Shown here: positions 58,067 through 64,000 of the stretch, piece after piece
Layout of the letters: each line of letters opens with the position of its first letter
Position numbering within the stretch: the first letter of the stretch is position 1
Source: Oceanicaulis sp. HTCC2633
Lineage (GTDB): Bacteria > Pseudomonadota > Alphaproteobacteria > Caulobacterales > Maricaulaceae
Direction: 5' to 3'
NCBI RefSeq assembly: GCF_000152745.1
Contig: NZ_CH672428.1
Span: forward strand, 1,691,251 to 1,755,250
Length of the DNA stretch: 64,000 nucleotides
Translations under genes and position numbers: made by a program
Notes under the pieces: generated by a model
What the model saw: only the letters and a program-made list of their open reading frames with translations
Database searches by the model: none
Told to the model about the DNA's origin: nothing

Positions 58067-60556
58067 ATGAAAAACCTGATCACCGGCGCGCTGGCGCTGT
58101 GCCTGAGCCTGTCCGGCGCACAGGCGCTGGCCCAGGATACGCCGAGCTTTACCGAGAGCGTTGAGGGGCTGAACCGCCAGGACGGGCTGATCGCGCTCTA
58201 CCCTGACGCCGCCAAGGGCCGGGTGCTGGCGGCGCTCTCCCCTCAGGACGACGGCACGCTGGGCCGGATGATCTACACTGCGCGCCTGACCTCGGGTCTG
58301 GGCTCCAACCCGGTGGGGCTGGATCGAGGGCTGGGCAGCGACACGTATATTCTGCGCTTCTCGCGCGTGGGCGACGCCGTCTTCGCGGAATTTGAAAACA
58401 CCCGTTACGCGGCGCTTGGCGCAGGCTCGGACGAGCAGGCGGCGACGGCGCAATCCTTCGCCCGCTCCGTCATCTGGCGCACCGAGATCGTGTCCGAAAG
58501 CGCCAATGGCGAGGTGCTGATCGACCTGTCAGGCTTTCTCAAGCGCGATCCCATTGATGCGGCGGGTTATCTCGACAATGCCGGTCAGGGTGCCTTCTCG
58601 GTCAATGCCGAGCGTAGCGCGCCGCTGGCCGAAAGCGTCCTGACATTTCCCGAAAACGTGGAGATTGATGCGCTTCTCACCCTCACCGCCAACAATCCCG
58701 GCGCAGAGGTGCGCGCCACCGCACCCTATGCCGAGGCGGTGACGCTGACGGTGCATCACTCCTTTATCGCCCTGCCCGAGGACGGGTATGAAACCCGTGC
58801 GTCGGACCCGCGCAGCGGCGCCTTCGAGATGACCCGATATGACATGGCGACCCCGCTCGACGCCCCGCTCGAGCGCGGCTTCGCCCAGCGCCACAGGCTG
58901 GAACGGGTCGATCCGTCCGCCGCTTCCGGCCCGGTCGTCGAGCCCATCATCTATTACGTGGATCGCGGCGCGCCCGAGCTGATCCAGCAGGCCCTGATCG
59001 AGGGCGGGAACTGGTGGGCGGAGGCCTTTGAAGCGGCCGGCTTTGAAGACGCCTATCGCGTCGAGCTCCTGCCCGAGGGCGTGCACCCGCTCGATTCGCG
59101 CTACAATGTCATCCAGTGGGTGCATCGCCAGACCCGCGGCTGGTCCTATGGCGGTTCGGTAGTCGATCCGCGCACGGGGGAAATCCTCAAAGGCCATGTG
59201 ATCCTGGGCAGCCAGCGCGTGCGTCAGGACCGGCGCATCTTTGAAGGCCTGATGGGTGTCGAGCATACCGGCACGGGCGCGCAGGATGACCCGCTGGAGC
59301 TGGCGCTGGCGCGGGTGCGGCAACTGTCGGCGCACGAGATCGGCCATACGCTGGGCCTGATGCACAATTTCGCCGCCAGCACCAATGACCGCGCCTCGGT
59401 GATGGACTATCCCGCTCCGCTGATCCGCTTTGACGACGCGACCGGCTTTGACGCCTCGGACGCCTATGATGTGGGCATTGGCGAGTGGGACATCGCCAGC
59501 ATCTCCTGGCTCTATTCACAGTATGAGGACAATGCGTCCGAACAGGCCGGGCTCGCCAACATCCTCGAGCAGGCGCGTGAGGACGGCCTTCTCTACATTT
59601 CCGACCGTCATGCGCGCGGCAATGCGTCGGGTCACCCGTTCGCCAATCTGTGGGATAATGGCGCGGACCCGGTTGAGGCGCTCAATGACACGCTGGTCGT
59701 GCGCGAAGCGGCGCTCGCGCGCTTTGGAACCGATGTGATGGCGCAGGGCCTGCCGCTCAGCGAGATCCGCAATGTCTTCCCGCCCATCTATCTCTATCAC
59801 CGCTATCAGGTGGAGGCCGCCGCCAAGGCGCTCGGCGGAGTGGTCTTCGCCTATGAGGTCAATGGCCCCGATGTGAACGGCGTCACCGACTTTGACCCTG
59901 CCCGCCAGCGCGAAGCGCTGAACGCTCTGGCCGCAACACTGGAGCCGTCCATTCTCGACATTCCAGACCAGACGCTGCGGCTTCTGACGCCCTCGCCCTT
60001 TAGCGATTACGACCCGATCGCCCGCCGCGAACAGTTTGAAAGCGACCAGTATCCCGCCTTCAGCCGCGCCAATGCGGCCGCTGCGGCAGGCCGGATCACG
60101 CTCGACGCCATGCTGAACCCCGCCCGTCTGGCGCGGATGGAGGAGCAGAGCGCCCGCCATCAGAACGGTTTGGCGCCGGCTGAGGTCCTTGAACGGATCG
60201 AGGCCGTGCTGTTTGACGCGCCACGCGATGAAACCGCACGCCTGACGCCCATCCGCCAGGCCTTGCAGGCCGAATATGTGGGCCAGCTCCTGTCCACTGC
60301 CGCCAGCTCCACGCCCAGCGCCGCACGGCTGACGCGCCATCGGCTGACAACCCTGCAATCGGAGCTTTCCGGCCGCCGCGCGCTCGTGCGTCCTGATCAG
60401 GCCGCGGCCCTGTCCGCGATGATCTCGGCGGGGCTGGCCGCGATTGACGAGGGCCGCACGGTCTCGACGCCAAACACGGACATCCCCCCCGGCAGCCCGA
60501 TCGGCGCCGATGGCTGCTTCCATTGTGACAGCGGCGCGCGGCTGGGTCTGAACTGA
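58067..60556 (+). CDS. Exported zinc-dependent metalloprotease (DUF5117/DUF4953 type)
   Basis: 829 residues. A signal peptide ends at AQALAQ (about 22). The metzincin zinc site is HEIGHTLGLMH at 423-433, with the Met-turn candidate SVMDYP shortly after. Before it are the DUF5117-like N-terminal beta region (GLGSNPVGLDRG, VFAEFENTRY) and IIYYVDRGAPELIQQALIEGGNWWAEAFEAAGF, typical of this large family; the C-terminal DUF4953 part follows. Expected in the periplasm or outside. GGGGAGC lies before ATG 58067. The C-terminus GCFHCDSGARLGLN carries a Cys pair. Natural substrate unknown. Confidence 0.87.
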   Translation: MKNLITGALALCLSLSGAQALAQDTPSFTESVEGLNRQDGLIALYPDAAKGRVLAALSPQDDGTLGRMIYTARLTSGLGSNPVGLDRGLGSDTYILRFSRVGDAVFAEFENTRYAALGAGSDEQAATAQSFARSVIWRTEIVSESANGEVLIDLSGFLKRDPIDAAGYLDNAGQGAFSVNAERSAPLAESVLTFPENVEIDALLTLTANNPGAEVRATAPYAEAVTLTVHHSFIALPEDGYETRASDPRSGAFEMTRYDMATPLDAPLERGFAQRHRLERVDPSAASGPVVEPIIYYVDRGAPELIQQALIEGGNWWAEAFEAAGFEDAYRVELLPEGVHPLDSRYNVIQWVHRQTRGWSYGGSVVDPRTGEILKGHVILGSQRVRQDRRIFEGLMGVEHTGTGAQDDPLELALARVRQLSAHEIGHTLGLMHNFAASTNDRASVMDYPAPLIRFDDATGFDASDAYDVGIGEWDIASISWLYSQYEDNASEQAGLANILEQAREDGLLYISDRHARGNASGHPFANLWDNGADPVEALNDTLVVREAALARFGTDVMAQGLPLSEIRNVFPPIYLYHRYQVEAAAKALGGVVFAYEVNGPDVNGVTDFDPARQREALNALAATLEPSILDIPDQTLRLLTPSPFSDYDPIARREQFESDQYPAFSRANAAAAAGRITLDAMLNPARLARMEEQSARHQNGLAPAEVLERIEAVLFDAPRDETARLTPIRQALQAEYVGQLLSTAASSTPSAARLTRHRLTTLQSELSGRRALVRPDQAAALSAMISAGLAAIDEGRTVSTPNTDIPPGSPIGADGCFHCDSGARLGLN

Positions 60557-60565
60557 AGGACAGGC

Positions 60566-61486
60566 TCAGGCGGCAGGGGAGAGCGGAACCAGGCTGGGAT
60601 CCCGTGACAGCTCTTCCAGCAGCCAGGTCTCGAAGGCCGCGACCTTGTCGAGCCCGCGCTTGGCGTAAGGCGTGGCGAAGTACCAGTTCCCCGGCAAGGC
60701 GGTGCGGCGTTCGGGGAACAGCTCCACGAGCGCGCCCGTCTCCAGCTCGGCGTGGGCGAAGGGTTCGATCGCCAGCGCCACCCCCATGCCGCCAACCGCG
60801 GCGTTGAGGGCCAGGTCATAGCTGTCAAACAGGCCTTCGCCCGCCGGGCTGATGCCGGACAGGCCGGTTGCGGTGAGCCAGGTCGACCAGTCGTCCGCAG
60901 ACGGATAAACCTGTAACAGGGGATGCCCGCGCAGGTCCGAGGGCTGGCTGATGGGGCCGTAACGCTCGAGATAGTCCGGGCTCGCAACCGGAAAGACGTG
61001 CGAATTGAACAGGGGGCGGTACGCCACCTGGGGGTCCTGCGGGTGACCGATCATGATGCAGGCGTCCACGGCGTCGGTGCTGAAGTCCACATCGCTCTGG
61101 GATGTCACCAGCCGGATCGGCTTCTGCCCGGTCGCCCGGCTGTAGGAGGCGAGCCGCGGCACCAGCCAGCGAATTGCAAAGGTGGAATAGGTTTGCAGGG
61201 TCAGACACTGACCCGTGTCGGACAGCAACTCCTCGGTCGCTTCCAGCAGCCGCTCCATGCCCCGGGTCACGCCGAAGGCATAGCGCTCGCCCTGGGCGGT
61301 CAGCGTGACGCCCGTGCGATTGCGCTGCATCAACCGGCAATTGAGCTCGGTCTCCAGACGCCGGATCTGGTGACTGATCGCGGAGGAGGAGACATTGAGT
61401 TCGGCCGCCGCCGCCTTGAAGCTGCGCAGACGCACCACCGCTTCAAAGGCGCGGAGCGAGGCGAGAGGCGGCAGACGTCTTTGCAT
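60566..61486 (-). CDS. LysR family transcriptional regulator, GcvA-like
   Basis: 306 residues from ATG 61486. N-terminal winged HTH (LASLRAFEAVVRLRSFKAAAAELNVSSSAISHQIRRLE) and a periplasmic-binding-protein-like effector domain (RLVTSQSDVDF, GMGVALAIEPFAHAE). The PPLASLRAFEAV start is the GcvA subgroup pattern. There is no strong ribosome site; an upstream GTG four codons earlier is an alternative. Convergent with the metalloprotease by nine bases and divergent from the TPR-sulfotransferase 83 bases away, which may be its target. Effector unknown. Confidence 0.87.
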   Translation of the reverse strand: MQRRLPPLASLRAFEAVVRLRSFKAAAAELNVSSSAISHQIRRLETELNCRLMQRNRTGVTLTAQGERYAFGVTRGMERLLEATEELLSDTGQCLTLQTYSTFAIRWLVPRLASYSRATGQKPIRLVTSQSDVDFSTDAVDACIMIGHPQDPQVAYRPLFNSHVFPVASPDYLERYGPISQPSDLRGHPLLQVYPSADDWSTWLTATGLSGISPAGEGLFDSYDLALNAAVGGMGVALAIEPFAHAELETGALVELFPERRTALPGNWYFATPYAKRGLDKVAAFETWLLEELSRDPSLVPLSPAA

Positions 61487-61569
61487 GAAGCTCAGCACTT
61501 TGACTTGAAAAACGGAACGATAGTCAGGCTTGATGGCGGCGTGCGTCAAACACAAACATCGGAGCCGCC

Positions 61570-63588
61570 ATGACTGACCCGCGCTCACGCCCCGCCCCGT
61601 CCCTTGCCGGGCGGAGAGGTCGAGAACTGGCGATCTGGGTGGAGCGTGAACCGGATGCCGCTCTCACCGCCGCACGCGAGGCGCGGGCCAAGGGGTCTGT
61701 CGACCCGCTCCCGCTTCATGTGGAGACCGAGGCCACGCGCAGGCTCGGGCGCCCGGCAGACGCTCTGAACCTGGCCCGCAAAGCCCTCAGACAGTTTCCC
61801 GGGCATCCCGGACTGACGCTCGAAGCCGCGCGTTCAGAAGCGGCGACCGGTCAGCTGGACGCCGCCATCGCCCGGATGGAAGCCCTGGCCAGGGCGCGGC
61901 CAGACTTTCCGCCGGCCTGGCGCACCCTGGCCGAGCTGCGCGAACGCGCGGGCGACGCCGAGGGGGCGCTTGAAGCGGCCAAGCAGCAAGCGGCCAGCGC
62001 CGCCCAGTCTCCCGAATTGCTCGAGGCCGCGCGCCTGATCCAGGACGGCAAGCTGGGCCGCGCCGAGGCGCTCCTGCGACCTTATGTGAAGGCTCATCCC
62101 ACCGATGTGTCCGGCATTCGGCTGCTGGCTGACGTCGCCTTGCGACTGGGCGTCTTCGAGGATTCCCGCAAACTCCTGGAGCGGGCGCTGGAATTGGCGC
62201 CGGATTTCCACATGGCCCGGCATGACTACGCCAATTGCCTGATCAAGCTTCAGCGCTTTGAAGAGGCCGAAACGCAGCTCGACCGCCTAGAGCGCGCCGA
62301 GCCGGACCGTCCCAGCCACGCCATCCTCAAGGCGCTTCTGCGCGTGCGGACCGGCCATCATCAGGAGGCGTGCGAGATCTATGCCCGCATCCTCAAGGAC
62401 AATCCGGATCAGGCGCGCATCCAGCTCAGCTATGGCCACGCCCTGAAGACCATCGGCCAGCGCGAGGACGCCGTTGCCGCCTATCGCGCCGCCATCACGG
62501 CCGAGCCCACGCTGGGGGAGGCCTATTGGAGCCTCGCCAACCTGAAGACCGTCAAGTTCGACGCGCGCGATATCGCCCGCATGAAGGAGGCGCTCGGAAC
62601 AGACGGGATCAGCGTGTCCGACCGGTACCATCTGCAATTCGCCCTGGGGAAAGCGCTCGAGGACAGCCAGGCCTTTGAGGACGCCTTCAGCGCCTACGAG
62701 ACCGGCAACGCCCTGCGCCGCAAGACCGTGCTCTATGACGCCGACCGGACCTCCGCCGAGACCGATCTGGTGACCGCCTTCTTCAGCCGCGACTTCTTCG
62801 AGGCGCGCCAGGGATGGGGCGATCCCGCGCCGGATCCGATCTTCATACTGGGCCTGCCGCGCTCGGGCTCCACCCTGCTGGAGCAGATCCTCGCCAGTCA
62901 CCCGCAGATCGACGGCACGTTCGAACTGCCCGACATCATCTCCATCGCCCGGCGCCTGTCCGGCAAGAAGCGGCGCACGGACGCCTCGTCCTATCCGGAC
63001 ATGCTCGCCGAACTTGATCCGGACGCCGTGCGCGCCCTGGGGGCGGAATATCTCGAGCGCACCCGGGTTCACCGCGGAGATGCGCCCTATTTCATCGACA
63101 AGATGCCCAACAACTGCATGAATGTGGGGCTGATCCGCCTGATCCTGCCAAACGCGAAGATCATCGACGCCCGGCGCCATCCGCTGGCCTGCGGCTTCTC
63201 CAACTTCAAGCAGCTCTTCGCGCGGGGTCAGAATTTCAGCTATGACCTGACCGAGATCGGTCGCTATTACAGCGATTATCTCAAGGTGATGCGCGCGTTT
63301 GACGAGGCCCAGCCCGGCGCGGCCCTGCGTGTGATCTATGAGGACATGGTTGCGGACTTCGAGCCGCAAGTGCGTCGCCTGCTCGACTATGTCGGCGTGG
63401 AGTTTCACCCCGATTGCGTGAACTTCCATTCAACAGACCGCGCCGTCCGCACCGCCAGCTCCGAACAGGTCCGCCAGCCCATTTACCAAAGCGGAACAAC
63501 GCAATGGCTCAACTTTGAGCCTTTTCTGTCGCCCTTGAAAACCCTCCTTGAAGCCGAGCTGGGGGAGGACCGGAATTGGGATAGATGA
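61570..63588 (+). CDS. TPR-repeat sulfotransferase
   Basis: 672 residues. The first 380 or so residues are tetratricopeptide repeats (for example PADALNLARKALRQFPGHPGL, FEDSRKLLERALELAPDFHMA, EDAVAAYRAAITAEPTLGEAYWSLANLK). From about 425 a sulfotransferase domain follows, with the PAPS 5'-phosphate loop LPRSGSTLLEQILASHP and a later RHPLACGFSNFKQLF segment for the 3'-phosphate. No signal peptide. GGAG precedes the ATG. A TonB receptor gene starts 118 bases downstream, a pairing frequent in this group of bacteria (from memory). Acceptor unknown; peptide or glycan is possible. Confidence 0.88.
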   Translation: MTDPRSRPAPSLAGRRGRELAIWVEREPDAALTAAREARAKGSVDPLPLHVETEATRRLGRPADALNLARKALRQFPGHPGLTLEAARSEAATGQLDAAIARMEALARARPDFPPAWRTLAELRERAGDAEGALEAAKQQAASAAQSPELLEAARLIQDGKLGRAEALLRPYVKAHPTDVSGIRLLADVALRLGVFEDSRKLLERALELAPDFHMARHDYANCLIKLQRFEEAETQLDRLERAEPDRPSHAILKALLRVRTGHHQEACEIYARILKDNPDQARIQLSYGHALKTIGQREDAVAAYRAAITAEPTLGEAYWSLANLKTVKFDARDIARMKEALGTDGISVSDRYHLQFALGKALEDSQAFEDAFSAYETGNALRRKTVLYDADRTSAETDLVTAFFSRDFFEARQGWGDPAPDPIFILGLPRSGSTLLEQILASHPQIDGTFELPDIISIARRLSGKKRRTDASSYPDMLAELDPDAVRALGAEYLERTRVHRGDAPYFIDKMPNNCMNVGLIRLILPNAKIIDARRHPLACGFSNFKQLFARGQNFSYDLTEIGRYYSDYLKVMRAFDEAQPGAALRVIYEDMVADFEPQVRRLLDYVGVEFHPDCVNFHSTDRAVRTASSEQVRQPIYQSGTTQWLNFEPFLSPLKTLLEAELGEDRNWDR

Positions 63589-63705
63589 ATTTTCGTCATC
63601 TATCGTCGAATATTTTCCGGTCGGCCCGGAGGCGGCCCTTCCCTTAAGCTTCCGCCCAAAGTGCGCATTACGCGACGCACGTTCAGATCGAGGGAAGGAC
63701 GCATC

Positions 63706-64000
63706 ATGGCTGGATTCAAGGACAATACGGGCCGACGCAAGACCCCGTCTCGCGCCGCCTTTCTGATGACCACCACCTGCGCAGCGGCGCTCTGCCTGCC
63801 CGGCGCAGCGCTGGCCCAGGACGCGCCCTCGGCGCCGCGGCAGATCGAGACGATCACCGTCACCGCCCAGAAGCGCGAGGAGAGCCTGCAGGACGTGGCG
63901 CTCAGCGTTCAGGTCCTGGACAACACCTTCCTCGATCAGCAGCAGGTCACCGATTTCGAAGAATACGCCCAGCTCCTGCCGAGCGTGTCGTTCAACTCGG
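63706..64000 (+). CDS. TonB-dependent receptor (3' end beyond window)
   Basis: 98 codons visible from ATG 63706 with AGGGAAGGA upstream. A signal peptide ends near GAALAQ (about residue 38). Then the TonB-box-like IETITVTAQKREESLQDV and the start of the plug domain (FLDQQQVTDFEEYAQLLPSVSFN). The QKREESLQDVP-type opening is that of large Caulobacter/Sphingomonas TonB receptors with organic substrates. Substrate not predictable from this part. Confidence 0.85.
   Translation, partial: MAGFKDNTGRRKTPSRAAFLMTTTCAAALCLPGAALAQDAPSAPRQIETITVTAQKREESLQDVALSVQVLDNTFLDQQQVTDFEEYAQLLPSVSFNS

Overview
This is a GC-rich, densely coded stretch of what looks like an alphaproteobacterial chromosome, most likely from a stalked marine lineage such as the Maricaulales/Hyphomonadaceae. 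The lineage is inferred from the complete cco/fix cbb3 oxidase cluster, a SAM-II riboswitch, alphaproteobacterial-type Fur boxes, an archaeal-type ValRS like that of Rickettsia, and paired TonB receptor and TPR-sulfotransferase genes. I see no insertion sequence, prophage, CRISPR array, rRNA or tRNA. The window appears to be chromosomal backbone rather than an island, and its main interest is regulatory RNA and unusual enzyme versions.

Layout. 1-5.8 kb: truncated peptide-type ABC ATPase, a histidine kinase, valS and a crotonase. 5.9-10.4 kb: methionine gamma-lyase divergent from an Lrp-type regulator, a methyltransferase and the ABC-F protein Uup. 10.5-14.9 kb: DUF2855 protein, Baeyer-Villiger-type monooxygenase and a lipoprotein carboxylesterase. 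15.0-18.3 kb: a heme/iron-type TonB receptor and a divergent DUF6607-like lipoprotein, with two Fur-box-like sites between them. 18.5-24.4 kb: leuS and ileS. 24.5-27.8 kb: the hom-metX-metB methionine operon under a promoter-embedded operator and a SAM-II riboswitch. 27.8-37.7 kb: cbb3 oxidase genes ccoNOQP and assembly genes ccoGHIS, with two flanking membrane proteins. 37.8-38.7 kb: an SDR. 38.7-53.9 kb: an amino acid superlocus. 53.9-64 kb: TetR and a divergent flavoprotein, YHS protein, PI-PLC-like protein, metalloprotease, LysR, TPR-sulfotransferase and the start of a TonB receptor.

The amino acid superlocus is built from two divergent operons. Leftward: ilvL-ilvC-ilvG-ilvM-leuA-ilvE-leuC-leuD-leuB. 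Rightward: thrL-thrA-thrB-thrC-ilvD. Each begins with a short leader peptide, not previously listed among the long frames, that carries runs of the codons of the pathway products (Val/Leu/Ile/Thr in one, Thr/Ile in the other) followed by a strong intrinsic terminator. These are two classical transcription attenuators facing away from each other across about 330 bp. Together the operons hold nearly every step from aspartyl-phosphate and pyruvate to Thr, Ile, Val and Leu; threonine deaminase (ilvA) is absent.

The homoserine dehydrogenase step occurs twice: in the SAM-II-controlled met operon and fused to an aspartokinase in the thr operon. Neither copy, nor the aspartokinase part, has room for an ACT regulatory domain, so flux control here may rest on RNA switches rather than allostery (inference). 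The three branched-chain aminoacyl-tRNA synthetases (ValRS, IleRS, LeuRS) are all of non-canonical type as judged by motifs. A family of roughly 100-bp double-hairpin repeats sits between convergent genes at three places, and a GTGAAC-N3-GTTCAC operator is shared by two distant oxidoreductase genes.
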